Assembly: GCA_963831105.1 (NCBI GenBank) | Contig: CAWHOS010000007.1 | Location: 124,001 to 188,000, forward strand | Direction of reading: 5' to 3' | Origin: DATFQI01 sp963831105 | GTDB taxonomy: Bacteria; Actinomycetota; Thermoleophilia; Solirubrobacterales; Solirubrobacteraceae | DNA length: 64,000 nt | In this document: piece by piece, positions 22,562-33,056 of the stretch | How the letters are laid out: each line of letters opens with the position of its first letter | Position numbering within the stretch: the stretch's first letter is position 1 | The notes under the pieces: model-generated | Database searches by the model: none | The model's input: only the letters and a program-made list of their open reading frames with translations | What the model was told of the DNA's origin: nothing | Program-made: the position numbers and the translations under genes

Positions 22562-22962
22562 CGACGGATCCCGTCGACGAGCCGCTGACCACCGTCTCGA
22601 TCGTGGCGGGCCCGCTCGTCGGCCCGGTGCTTCGCCGCGTCGTCGGCATGCTCGCCGCGCGCGCCGATCTGCCGCTGGACCGGCTCGACGACGCCGTGCT
22701 CGTCGCGGACCTGATCGCGGCGCGGGCGCCCGCCCACGTCGCCGGCAGCCGCGTCGACGTGGCGCTGGAGCCAGGCCCCCGCTCGCTGTCGCTGCGCGTC
22801 GGCCCGCTGCGCCCAGGCGGCGGCCAGGCGCTGATCGTCGACGCCGCCGTGCCGGGCGTGGGCAACGTGATCGAGCAGCTGGCCGACGAGCTCAGGGTGT
22901 CCCCCGAGGACGACGGGGAGTTCCTGCTGGTCCGGCTGGCCTACGTGGCCACCACGGCGTAG
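22558..22962 (+). CDS. Degenerate RsbW-like protein (putative pseudokinase)
   Basis: 134 residues. It begins VTTDPVDEPLTTVSIVAGPL and shows the overall layout of the GHKL anti-sigma fold (helical DRLDDAVLVADLIAARAPAH where the N-box should be, then strands and VEQLADEL-like C-terminal helix). The catalytic N-box Glu/Asn pair, the G1 DxGxG and the glycine-rich lid are all absent. It is translationally coupled to the active kinase through GTGA, and a STAS gene follows. Possible role: non-catalytic partner or decoy (inference). Confidence 0.65.
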   Translation: MTTDPVDEPLTTVSIVAGPLVGPVLRRVVGMLAARADLPLDRLDDAVLVADLIAARAPAHVAGSRVDVALEPGPRSLSLRVGPLRPGGGQALIVDAAVPGVGNVIEQLADELRVSPEDDGEFLLVRLAYVATTA

Positions 22963-22996
22963 AAGCCGCGCGTGGCTGGGTAGGCTCCGCGCGCTG

Positions 22997-23356
22997 ATGG
23001 CGGTCGAGTTCGAGATCACCGACCGGAAGGTCGACGACGAGACGCACGTGATCACGGTCACGGGCGAGATCGACCTGTTCACGGCGCCTGAGTTCAAGCA
23101 GCGGATGTCCGAGCTGATCGACGCGGGCCGTTCGCGCCTGGTGGTCGACCTGACCGACACGACGTTCATCGACTCCTCGAGCCTCGGCGTGCTGATCGGC
23201 GCGCACCGGCGGCTCAAGCTCCGCGGCGGCGCGCTGCTCGTGGTCTGCGAGAGCGAGGCGATCGCCAAGACCTTCAAGATCACCGGGCTTGACGGCGTGT
23301 TCACGCTCGCGAGCTCCGTCGAGCAGGCGCTCTCGGACGACACCACGGCCGCGTAA
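22997..23356 (+). CDS. STAS-domain anti-sigma antagonist
   Basis: 119 residues, full STAS domain. VITVTGEIDLFTAPEFKQRM leads to the phosphoacceptor loop TFIDSSSLGVLIGAH (Ser60-62) and ITGLDGVFTLA. It is third in a kinase-pseudokinase-antagonist set; the gap from the preceding stop is 34 bp. GGGTAG at 22978-22983 resembles a SigB-type -10 but lacks a good -35. Confidence 0.92.
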   Translation: MAVEFEITDRKVDDETHVITVTGEIDLFTAPEFKQRMSELIDAGRSRLVVDLTDTTFIDSSSLGVLIGAHRRLKLRGGALLVVCESEAIAKTFKITGLDGVFTLASSVEQALSDDTTAA

Positions 23357-23390
23357 CCGTCGCGACTGACGGGGCCCGCATAATGGGCGC

Positions 23391-24284
23391 GTGTCCTCCG
23401 GGTTCTCACAAGCCGACGCACAGGGCGACTTCTCGCGCGCCCGCCGCGCGCGCCTGCTGGCCGACATCGGCCGGCGGCTGCGGCGCGAGCCCGACGACGT
23501 CGCGCTGATCCTCCCCTTCGAGGAGGTCATCGAGGCGCTCGGGGTCGTCGGGCGCGAGGACCTCGGCCTGAAGATCGTGGCGCTCGACGCGATCGTCGGC
23601 ACCGTCGACCGCGCGGCCGACTTCGACCGCGGCTTCCGGCCGACGTCCCCGCGGCTGCGCTCCCGCTGGGAGCGGATCGCCGCCGCCCAGCGGCGCGGCG
23701 AGTCGCTGCCGCCGATCTCGCTCTACAAGGTCGGCGACCTCTACTTCGTGCGCGACGGCCACCACCGCGTCTCCGTCGCGAAGTCGCTCGGCCGCGAGGA
23801 CATCGACGCCTACGTGGTCGAGGTCCAGACGCGCGTGCGGCTCGGCCGCGACGTGCGCGTCGGCGACCTGCCGCTGAAGGACCACGAGCGGCTGTTCCGC
23901 GAGCGGGTGCCGCTGGGGCGCGAGGAGCGCGCCCGGATCAAGGTGAGCGACCCGTGGGACTACGGCCGCCTCGCCGAGGCCGTCGAGGCCTGGGGCTTCC
24001 GCGCGATGCAGGACCGCGGCTCCTACATGGACCGGCGCGAGGTGGCGCACGTCTGGTTCACCTCGGAGTACCTGCCCGTCGTCGAGATGCTCAACGCGGG
24101 CGAGCTGATCGACCGCGGCGAGACCGAGACCGACGCCTACATGCGGATCTCGGGCATGCGCTACCGCGTGCTGCGCACGCACGAGTGGAGCGACGAGGTG
24201 CTCGAGGAGCTGCGCCGCGAGGACCGTGCCCGGCGTCGCCGCCGGCGCCCGCCGCCGGACCGCGCGCGCCGCCGCAAGATCTAG
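23391..24284 (+). CDS. ParB/sulfiredoxin-fold domain protein of unknown role
   Basis: 297 residues. The central motif LPPISLYKVGDLYFVRDGHH followed by RVSVAKSLGREDIDAYV (about 105-145) is the ParB/Srx-like nucleotide-binding motif (DGHHR), but no ParB HTH domain follows. The N-terminus is helical and the C-terminus (about 265-297) is very Arg-rich, possibly binding nucleic acid. Related actinobacterial proteins are often called ParB N-terminal-domain or DUF4032-like proteins. The GTG at 23391 is the only start that keeps the N-terminal helix. Chromosome partition cannot be inferred. Confidence 0.7.
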   Translation: MSSGFSQADAQGDFSRARRARLLADIGRRLRREPDDVALILPFEEVIEALGVVGREDLGLKIVALDAIVGTVDRAADFDRGFRPTSPRLRSRWERIAAAQRRGESLPPISLYKVGDLYFVRDGHHRVSVAKSLGREDIDAYVVEVQTRVRLGRDVRVGDLPLKDHERLFRERVPLGREERARIKVSDPWDYGRLAEAVEAWGFRAMQDRGSYMDRREVAHVWFTSEYLPVVEMLNAGELIDRGETETDAYMRISGMRYRVLRTHEWSDEVLEELRREDRARRRRRRPPPDRARRRKI

Positions 24285-24308
24285 CGGCGGGTCTCCTAGG
24301 CTGGAGCG

Positions 24309-25519
24309 GTGGAGCGCTCGAGCCGTCGCCAGTTCCTCGCCCGCGGCGCGCTGCTCGCCGCCGGCGCGGCGGGCGCGGGGGTCGCCTGGGAAGCGACCCG
24401 CGAAGGCCCGGCGAGCGCGCCGCCGCCGCCGTCCCCGAAGCCGCTGCGCAAGCTGCTCGACATCGGCCCCGGCGGCGTGATCGCGCCGGGCTCCGCGCAG
24501 GACCTCCGCGCGGCCGGCAACGCGGGCTACTTCACCGATACCGATACGCGCTGGATCCGCATGTGGGCCGACTGGCCGAGCCTGCAGCCCAGCGCCGACC
24601 ACGCGCCCGACGACCCGCGCAGCCCCGCGGCCTGGAAGCTGCGCGCGCTCGACGAGCAGATCGCGCTGGCCAACTCGCTCGGGCTGCGCGTGATGCTGAT
24701 GCCCTACCGCTTCCCGCGCTGGGCCAACGGGACGGAGGACCTCGTGCAGGAGCGCCGCGCGGCAAGGCGCTCGAGTACCGGCTGCCCGCCGACGCCTACG
24801 GGCCCGGCAGCGCGTGGGCGGGGTTCTTCGCGTTCCTGCACGACCGCTACCACGCGGGCCGCGAGTCCGGCCCGCGGGTCGCGGGCTTCGAGCTGGTCAA
24901 CGAGCCCAACCTGCAGCTCTGGCCGCAGCCCGGGGTCGCGCGCGAGGTCGCGCGGCTGATGATGACCGCGCAGGGCATCTCGGCCCGCAGCGGCCACTCG
25001 ACGATGCTCTACGCGCCCTCGATCAGCGACGACGACGCCCGCACGAGCGAGCGCTACACGCGCTGGAGCGAGTTCGTGCCCGCGCTGCTCGACGAGCTGG
25101 AGGCGATCGGCTACACGCCGCACCCGGGCCAGGCCTGGTCGCACCACAACTACACGGACGTCGAGAAGCGCCAGACGAGCACGCGCAGCCAGGCGATCCG
25201 AGCGCTGCTGCGGGGCCGCTGGAGCGGCCACGTCGAGGGCGAGGGGCCGACCGTCCACATCACCGAGGGCGGCGCGCGGCTGTCGCGGATGCCGCGCCTG
25301 TACCCGGCCGAGGAGCCGCGCGCGGCGCAGGCGAAGTGCCTGCGCGACGCCTGGGCGCTGCACGAGCGCCCGGACGGCGCCGGGGCCGGCGTGGCGATGT
25401 TCGCCCAGTACCTGCTCTACGCCGACCCCAACTTCGACTGCGGCCTGCTCGACCCGTTCCCGAGCACGGTGAAACGCCCGGCCTACGAGGCCTGGAGGGC
25501 GTTTCCCGCGTACTCGTGA
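24309..25519 (+). CDS. Secreted glycoside-hydrolase-like (clan A) protein, one frameshift
   Basis: About 403 residues. The N-terminus SSRRQFLARGALLAAGAAG is a twin-arginine signal (RRxFL). A TIM-barrel hydrolase follows. GFELVNEPNLQLW carries the clan GH-A acid/base Glu (NEP), and HITEGG near residue 317 is a candidate nucleophile. WIRMWADWPSLQP and AWSHHNYTD are further barrel motifs. Best guess: GH5/GH39-like cell-wall or polysaccharide hydrolase; specificity unknown. A missing base near 24757 separates the DLVQERR and GKALEYRLPADAYGP parts. GTG at 24309. Confidence 0.75.
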
Positions 25520-25523
25520 GCAG

Positions 25524-26768
<1,245 letters not shown>

Positions 26769-26801
26769 CCGGTCTCCCCTCTCCTCTCTCTCAGACCCCA
26801 G

Positions 26802-26815
26802 TGGAACCGGTTCCA
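26802..26815. promoter_or_regulatory. LacI-family-type operator (TGGAACCGGTTCCA)
   Basis: Perfect 14-bp palindrome with a central CG and AACCGGTT core, typical of LacI/GalR-family operators. It is 34 bp upstream of the msiK-like ATG, so sugar-responsive repression is likely (inference). Confidence 0.6.
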
Positions 26816-26889
26816 GCGCGCAGCCTACAGGCGCTGTCCAGTCCCTGCCCTGAACATTGCCACCCGCGCGCGCCGCGCGCCACTGTGGG

Positions 26890-27754
26890 TCAGGACGATG
26901 CCGGCGGGGCGCCGGACTCCGCCACCTCGCGCAGGCGCGCGACGGACTGGCGGATGAGGCGCGAGACGTGCATCTGGGAGACGCCCACGCGGACCCCGAT
27001 CTCCGACTGCGTGAGGTCCTCCTCGAAGCGCAGGCGCAGCACCTCGCGCTCGCGGTCGCTCAGGACGCGCATCAGCCGCTCGACGGTGGCCGCGTCCTCG
27101 GCGACGGAGAAGCCCGGGTCGTCGATGCCGACGGCGTCGGCGATCCCGGCGCCGTCCTCGTCGTCGTCGTCGCGCGGGCGGTCCAGCGAGACGGCGCGGT
27201 AGGCGCCGGCCGCCTCGCGCGCCTCGAGCACCTGCTCGGCGGTGACCCCGATCGACTCGGCGATCTCCTGCCGGGGTCGGCGCGCGGCCGATCTCGCGGC
27301 TCATCTGGTCGCCGACGCGGTCGACCTTGACGGCGAGCTCCTGGAGGTCGCGCGGCACGCGCACCGACCAGCCCTTGTCGCGGAAGTGACGCTTGAGCTC
27401 GCCCAGGATCGTCGGGACGGCGAACGAGGAGAACGCGGTCTCGCGCTCCGGGTCGAAGCGGTCGATCGCCTTCAGCAGGCCGAGCGAGGCGACCTGTACG
27501 AGGTCGTCGAGCGGCTCGCCGCCGCGCTGGTAGCGCCGGGCGAGCTGGCGGGCGAGCGGCAGGAAGCGCTCCACGAGCGCGTCGCGCGCCGACGCGTCGC
27601 CGCCGTTGTGGTACTGGACCAGCAGCCGGCGGTCCTCGCGCGCACGGGTCGCCCGATCCTCCCCGGTCGCCGCCTGGGGCTGTCGCGCACGATCAGTAGA
27701 TTGTTGGCCTGCTCCAGGCAGGCTCGATAGATCCCCGATGACTCCCAACCCCAT
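26890..27754 (-). CDS. Second SigB/SigF-family sigma factor, one frameshift
   Basis: About 287 residues. It resembles the factor at 18121: FLPLARQLARRYQRGGEPLD, DLVQVASLGLLKAIDRFDP, ETAFSSFAVPTILGELKRHF, VRVPRDLQELAVKVD, then after the break EQVLEAREAAGAYRAVS, LSDREREVLRLRFEEDLTQS and the HTH IGVRVGVSQMHVSRLIRQ. One extra base near 27273 interrupts region 3 (APTPQEIAES restored by removing it); total length fits a single insertion. Residues 1-45 are divergent, and the ATG at 27754 lacks a good ribosome site, so the start is uncertain. It is divergent from the ANTAR gene. Confidence 0.85.
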
Positions 27755-27862
27755 CGTCAACGTGCAGCAAACCAGCGCCGGGTGTCTTGGGCGCCGCGGT
27801 GCCGCAGGCAAGAGGCTGGACCTCGGCGGCTCCTATTGTATTGCGCTCGCGGACGCGGCGGT

Positions 27863-28495
27863 ATGAGTTCTACTCCCTCCGTAGGTACCCGCCACGAGAC
27901 GAACCTCACCGTGTTGCTCGCGGACGAGGACGAGGCCGCGCTGCAGAAGCTCGGCCAGGTGCTCCAGGACCTCGGCCACGACGTCACCCCGTTCGCCGTC
28001 TCCGTCGCGGAGGCGGCCGACCTGATCGTGCGCGAGGACCCCGACCTGACGATCGTCGTCGTCCACCAGGACGACGATCACGCGCTCGCGCTGATCGCCG
28101 AGGCGGTCGAGACCGCCTCGGGCCCGGTGATCGCGCAGCTGCGCGGCCACGACGACGTGGACTTCGTGGCCCGCGCGGCCGACCGCGGGATCTCCGCCTA
28201 CGTCGAGTCCAACGACCCGCAGTCGGTGCAGGCCGCGATCGAGGTCACGATCCGCCGTTACCGCGAGGCGGCCCGGCTCAACGAGAAGGTCCAGCAGCTC
28301 GAGACCGCGCTCGAGCGCCGCGCCGTGATCGAGCGCGCCAAGGGGATCCTGATGGAGCGCCACGCGATCGACGACAAGGCCGCGTTCGAGCGCATGCGCG
28401 ATCACGCGCGCGCCGGCAACCGCCGCGTCGTGGACGTCGCGCAGGCCGTCGTCGACGGCCACGCGCTGCTGCCCGCGCGCTCCACGCAGGAGTAG
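27863..28495 (+). CDS. ANTAR-domain regulator with degenerate receiver
   Basis: 210 residues. The N-terminal receiver-like domain (about 15-130) begins LTVLLADEDEAALQKLGQVL. The phosphoacceptor position is replaced: DPDLTIVVVHQ in place of the usual PDLxLLD. The C-terminal switch Lys is also missing. A coiled linker (LNEKVQQLETALERRAVIER) leads to the ANTAR domain, AKGILMERHAIDDKAAFERM, which binds paired RNA hairpins to block termination. It probably acts as a phosphorylation-independent antiterminator; targets are not identifiable here. Confidence 0.88.
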   Translation: MSSTPSVGTRHETNLTVLLADEDEAALQKLGQVLQDLGHDVTPFAVSVAEAADLIVREDPDLTIVVVHQDDDHALALIAEAVETASGPVIAQLRGHDDVDFVARAADRGISAYVESNDPQSVQAAIEVTIRRYREAARLNEKVQQLETALERRAVIERAKGILMERHAIDDKAAFERMRDHARAGNRRVVDVAQAVVDGHALLPARSTQE

Positions 28496-28524
28496 GCGCC
28501 CCCGGGGGCGGGAACTCCACCGGC

Positions 28525-29472
28525 ATGAGTGCCGACTCCGGGTCGCTCTCCGCCGTGGTGAGGGACGGGCGGCCGGGCCCCGCGATCGAGGCGGGCGACT
28601 TCAAGCGCGCCTTCACGCGCTTCCAGAAGGACCAGGTCACGGACCACGCGGCGGCGCTCACCTACTACGCGCTGCTGTCGCTGTTCCCCGGGCTGCTGTT
28701 CGGGGTCGCACTGCTGGGCTTCTTCGGCCAGCAGGCCCTGGTGTCGGACGCGGCCCAGTTCCTGATCTCCGTCGGCGCGCCGACCGAGACCGTCGACGCC
28801 GTCACGGGAGCGCTCGAGGGCGCGCAGGAGAACCGCGACACAGCCCTCACCGCTCTCGTCCTCGCGATGGTGACGTCGCTCTACGGCGCCTCGGGCGCGT
28901 TCGGCGCCGTCGGCCGCGCGCTCAACGTGATCTGGCGGGTGGAGGAGGGTCGCTCGTTCGTCAAGCACAAGGCGCACGACGTCGGCTGGACGATCGTGGT
29001 GCTCGCGCTCGTGCTCATGACGGCCGTGCTCGTGTTCCTCGGCGGCGCCCTGTCGGAGTTCGTCTTCAGCCAGATCGGGCTCGGCGACACCACGGCCGCG
29101 ATCTGGCGCTACGCGCGCTGGCCGGCCGCGGTGCTGGCGATGATCCTGATCTACGCCGTCGTCTACTTCGCGGCGCCCAACGTCGAGATCCGCCGCTTCC
29201 AGTGGATCACCCCGGGAGCGATGTTCGGCGTGCTCGCGACGATGCTCGCCTCGCTCGCGTTCTTCGTCTACGTCGCGAACTTCTCGTCATACGAGGCCAC
29301 CTACGGCGCCTTCGCGGGCATGGTGATCCTGCTCGTCTGGCTGTGGCTGACCAACGTCGTGCTGCTCTTCGGGGCGGAGCTCAACGCGGTCATCGACCTG
29401 CGCCGCTCGCCCCACCTGTCGGTGCGCTACGACGGCCCGCCGCTGCCGGCCAAGGAGCCCGCCGACGCCTAG
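28525..29472 (+). CDS. YihY/BrkB-family inner-membrane protein
   Basis: 315 residues with about six transmembrane segments (starting near 52-75, 105-125, 150-175, 190-212, 220-245 and 255-280). The family motif DHAAALTYYALLSLFPGLLF occurs in the first helix, then LYGASGAFGAVGRALNVIW, and VVYFAAPNVEIRRFQWITPG later. Function is unresolved (once wrongly called RNase BN; proposed envelope or transport role). The ATG at 28525 follows a GGCGGGAAC region 29 bp after the ANTAR stop. The stop shares CTAG with the convergent addA-like gene. Confidence 0.9.
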   Translation: MSADSGSLSAVVRDGRPGPAIEAGDFKRAFTRFQKDQVTDHAAALTYYALLSLFPGLLFGVALLGFFGQQALVSDAAQFLISVGAPTETVDAVTGALEGAQENRDTALTALVLAMVTSLYGASGAFGAVGRALNVIWRVEEGRSFVKHKAHDVGWTIVVLALVLMTAVLVFLGGALSEFVFSQIGLGDTTAAIWRYARWPAAVLAMILIYAVVYFAAPNVEIRRFQWITPGAMFGVLATMLASLAFFVYVANFSSYEATYGAFAGMVILLVWLWLTNVVLLFGAELNAVIDLRRSPHLSVRYDGPPLPAKEPADA

Positions 29473-32400
29473 GGGTGGTGCGGTGCCGCGCCGGTGCCGG
29501 CGGGCGCCAGGGTGCGCTCCTCCGGCCACGAGCACAGCGCCCGGCGGCCCGGGCAGGTGGCGCAGAGCTCGCGGTGCGGGCGGCCGGTGACCTCGTAGCG
29601 CTCGTCGAGCACCCCGCGGGCGAGCGAGACGACCTGCTCGAGCAGCGCGTCGGCGTCGGCGGCCGTGTAGCCGCGCACGACCGGCTCGCCCGGCCGTTCG
29701 AGGAAGCAGTAGGCGACGTCGACGCGGGGCGCGCCGTCGCGCAGGGCGGCGAGCGCGTAGACGACGCGCTGGGTGGAGTAGTCGCGGTCGAGCACCTCGG
29801 CGGGGTCGGCGCCGTCCAGGCGGTCGGTCTTGTAGTCGACGATCAGGCGGCCGCCGCCGGGCTCGGTCGCGATCACGTCGACGAAGCCGTTGACGAGCGA
29901 GCCGCCGCCGCCCGGCTCGAGCGAGAACGCGAAGCCGGCCTCGCGGCGGACGGCGTCCGCGGCGGCGAGCCGCTCGCACAGCGGCGAGCGCGCGAACGCG
30001 CCGACGATCGCCCGCAGGTCCTCGACGTCGTCAGCGGTCACCCGGACGCCGTGGCGCTCGGCCAGCGCCGTCACGGCCTCGGCGTCGGGCGGCTCCGGCC
30101 GGGCGAAGTCGATCGACTCGAGCAGCGCGTGGGCGAGCCCGCCGCGGACCAGCGGGTCGAGCCCCTCGCGCTCCTCGCCGGGCGCCTCCAGCGGGGGTGG
30201 CGGCGGCTCGTCCGGCAGCCCCAGCACGCGCTGCAGGTAGAAGCGGTAGCCGCAGCGCGCGTACGCCTGCAGCGCGGTGTAGGAGAGCCGCTGCGGCGCG
30301 GGCCGCGCGCGCACGGGCGGCGCCGGCATCACTTTCGGCGCTTTCGGCAGCGCGGTCGCGGGCGCCCCCGGGCGCGGCACGCCCTCCGGCCGCAGCGCCT
30401 GGCGCGGCAGCACGGCGCCGAGCGTGGCGGCCGTGTTGAGCGCGCAGCGCACGCGGGCGGCGCGGCCGTCCCAGCTGCGCTCGAGCACGTGGTCGGTCGC
30501 GTGCGCGAACAGCTCGTGCGGCTCGCCGGCGATCGCGCGCACGATCCAGTCGAGCGGCGCGCCGCCGGAGCGAGGCTCGGGCCAGCGCGCGACGTCGGTG
30601 CCGCCGGACAGGATCAGGGTCTCGCGTGCGCGGGTCATCGCGACGTAGAGCAGCCGCCGCTCCTCCTCGGCGTCCGCGCGGTCCTCCTCGGCGGCGAGCC
30701 GGTCGTAGGCCAGCGCCGGCACCGCGTCGCCGCCGCCGAGCGGCGCGAGCCGCAGGCCGACCGCGCCGTCGTGGCCGATCAGCAGCCGCGGCCGCCCGCC
30801 CGCGCCCAGGCGCCCGAGGTCGGCCACGCACACGACGGGGAACTCGAGCCCCTTGGCCCGGTGGATCGTCATCAGCCGCACGGCGTCGAGCCCGTCGGAC
30901 TCCAGCGCCGCCTCGCCCTCGCGCGCCTCGGCGAGGTCCTGCGTCACCGCGAAGTCGAGGAAGCCGCGCAGGTCGCGCCCCTCGGAGTGCTCGTACTCGC
31001 GCGCCAGCCGCATCAGCTTGCGCAGGTTCGCCAGCCGCCGCTCGCCGCCGGCCCGCGCCAGGATCGCCAGGTCGTAGCCGGTAGTGGTGATCGCCCGCTC
31101 CAGCAGCGTCTCCGGCGGCAGCCGCTCCGCCCGCGCGCGCTCGCCGGCGAAGAAGGCCGCGAACCGCAGCAGCCGGTCGCGGTCCGCGGCCGGGACGTCG
31201 TCGAGCCACGCGGCCTCACCTGCCGCACCGGGCGCGCCGCCGCCCGTAGCGGGGGCGCCCGCGGCGGCGCGCAGCGCGGCCCAGGGCCCTCGGGCGCCGT
31301 CGCGGCCGGCCTGCGCGAGCAGCACGAGCGCGTCGCTTCCCGCGCCGCAGAACGGCGAGGCGAGCACGCCGTAGAAGGCGGTCTCGTCGCGCGGGTTCGC
31401 CAAGGCGGCGAGGTAGGCGAGGCCGTCGCGGACCTGCTCCTGGGACCAGTAGCCGCGGCCGCCGACGACATAGGTGGGCAGGCCCTGCTCCTCGAGCGCC
31501 TGCTCGAACAGCCGCAGCGACGCGGTGGCGCGCACGAGCACGACGACGTCGCCGGGGCGGCGGCCGGCGCGGACCTCCTCGCGCAGCCGGTGCGCGACCA
31601 GGCGCGCCTCCGCGCGCCGCCAGGGCTGCTCGGCGAGCGCGCCGAGCCCGACCTCGCCCGCGAGCTCGTCCCAGCCCTTCGAGTCCGTGACGAGCAGCTC
31701 GACCGGGGGCGCGTCCGCTGGCGGGTCCGGGTCGAAGAGCCGCAGCTCGCCGTCGTCGGCAGCCGCGGGCGCGGACTCGCGCGGGCGGCCGGCCACGAGC
31801 GGCTGGAACGCATCGCCGAACACCGGCGCGAAGGCCGCGTCGAGCACGTCCAGCAGCTCCGGCGCCGAGCGGAAGTTCGCTCGCAGCCCGCGGACTCGCG
31901 ACGCGTCCAGCTTGGCCCGCCGCTCGCGGAAGATCTGCACGTCGGCGTGGCGGAAGCGGTAGATCGACTGGAACTCGTCGCCGACCGCGAAGAGGTTCTT
32001 GCGTTCGAGGGACTCCAGCAGGTCGAGCTGGAGCCGGTTCGTGTCCTGGAACTCGTCGACCATCAGCAGGGCGAAGCGCTCGCTCCAGCGCCGCCGCTCG
32101 GCCTCGTCGGCGAGCAGGTCGCGCACGCCGAGCTCGAGGTCCTCGAAGTCCACGGCGGCGCGGTCGGCCTTGCCCTCGGCATACTCGGCCGCGAAACGGG
32201 CCAGCAGCTGGTCGAGCAGGATCACGGCCTTGCGCGCGTGGTGGTCGGCGCAGCCGGAGCGGTACGCCTCCCACGCGGTCCGGTAGGCCTCGCACGCCGC
32301 GGTCGCGAGCGCCTTCGCGCCCGCGCCGAGCTTCGCCGCGTCGAGCTCGCCCGGCGACGGCACGGCCGCGCCGGCGCCCGCGAGTGCGCGCTCGCACGCG

Positions 32401-33056
32401 GCGAGCGCGCTGCGGCCCTCGCTGACGCGGATGCCATCGCCCGCTCCCTCGAGCTCGCGCGCCGCGACGACGTGCGCCTCGGCCAGTGCTGCGGGTGACG
32501 GGGTGGGCCGCTCCGCCGGGATCGCGAGCCGCGGTGCCGCGCCGCGCGAGCGCAGCGTCGCGTGCGCGGCGAATACGAGGTCGCGCAGCCCCGGCCCGTA
32601 CGCGGCGGCGAGGTCCACGGCGGGGCGGCCGAGCGCCGCCACCCACGCCTCGAGCGCCCGCTCGTAGGCGGCCGCGGCCAGCCGCCCGGCGGCCGCCTCC
32701 TCGAGCACCGTGAAACGCGGGTCGAGCCCCGCCGCCAGCGGCCGCGAGCGCAGCACCCGCGCGCAGAAGCCGTGGATCGTCCCGATCCAGGCGGCGTCGA
32801 CGGCGCGGGCGTGCTCGTCCTCGCCGAGGTCGTTCAGCCGCTTGCGGGCGCGCTCGCGCAGCTCGCCGGCCGCCTTCTCGGTGAACGTGAGCGCGAGGAT
32901 CGAGCCGACCGGGACGCCGTCGAGGAGCACCGCCTCGACGAACCGCTCGACCATCACGGCGGTCTTGCCGGAGCCCGCGTTGGCGGCGAGCAGGGACGAG
33001 CCCGACCGGTCCTCGATCGCGGCGCGCTGCTCGGCGGTGAAGCGCGGCGTGCTCAC
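29469..33056 (-). CDS. addA: AddA/RecB-type ATP-dependent helicase-nuclease subunit
   Basis: 1195 residues, UvrD-superfamily helicase with a C-terminal nuclease, for processing double-strand ends before recombination. Walker A is AANAGSGKT (25-32 region), motif Ia LTFTEKAA, II LMVDEFQDTN, III VGDEFQSIYRFRHAD, V IHRAKGLEFPVV and VI VAMTRARETLILSG. The nuclease domain has LIVDYKTDRL. Cysteines in ARCGYRF and later CATCPGRRALC form the iron-sulfur pattern of AddB/AdnA nucleases. The GTG at 33056 overlaps the stop of the partner gene (GTGA), so the two are coupled. A longer open frame upstream belongs to another frame of the partner gene. Confidence 0.92.
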   Translation of the reverse strand: MSTPRFTAEQRAAIEDRSGSSLLAANAGSGKTAVMVERFVEAVLLDGVPVGSILALTFTEKAAGELRERARKRLNDLGEDEHARAVDAAWIGTIHGFCARVLRSRPLAAGLDPRFTVLEEAAAGRLAAAAYERALEAWVAALGRPAVDLAAAYGPGLRDLVFAAHATLRSRGAAPRLAIPAERPTPSPAALAEAHVVAARELEGAGDGIRVSEGRSALAACERALAGAGAAVPSPGELDAAKLGAGAKALATAACEAYRTAWEAYRSGCADHHARKAVILLDQLLARFAAEYAEGKADRAAVDFEDLELGVRDLLADEAERRRWSERFALLMVDEFQDTNRLQLDLLESLERKNLFAVGDEFQSIYRFRHADVQIFRERRAKLDASRVRGLRANFRSAPELLDVLDAAFAPVFGDAFQPLVAGRPRESAPAAADDGELRLFDPDPPADAPPVELLVTDSKGWDELAGEVGLGALAEQPWRRAEARLVAHRLREEVRAGRRPGDVVVLVRATASLRLFEQALEEQGLPTYVVGGRGYWSQEQVRDGLAYLAALANPRDETAFYGVLASPFCGAGSDALVLLAQAGRDGARGPWAALRAAAGAPATGGGAPGAAGEAAWLDDVPAADRDRLLRFAAFFAGERARAERLPPETLLERAITTTGYDLAILARAGGERRLANLRKLMRLAREYEHSEGRDLRGFLDFAVTQDLAEAREGEAALESDGLDAVRLMTIHRAKGLEFPVVCVADLGRLGAGGRPRLLIGHDGAVGLRLAPLGGGDAVPALAYDRLAAEEDRADAEEERRLLYVAMTRARETLILSGGTDVARWPEPRSGGAPLDWIVRAIAGEPHELFAHATDHVLERSWDGRAARVRCALNTAATLGAVLPRQALRPEGVPRPGAPATALPKAPKVMPAPPVRARPAPQRLSYTALQAYARCGYRFYLQRVLGLPDEPPPPPLEAPGEEREGLDPLVRGGLAHALLESIDFARPEPPDAEAVTALAERHGVRVTADDVEDLRAIVGAFARSPLCERLAAADAVRREAGFAFSLEPGGGGSLVNGFVDVIATEPGGGRLIVDYKTDRLDGADPAEVLDRDYSTQRVVYALAALRDGAPRVDVAYCFLERPGEPVVRGYTAADADALLEQVVSLARGVLDERYEVTGRPHRELCATCPGRRALCSWPEERTLAPAGTGAAPHHP

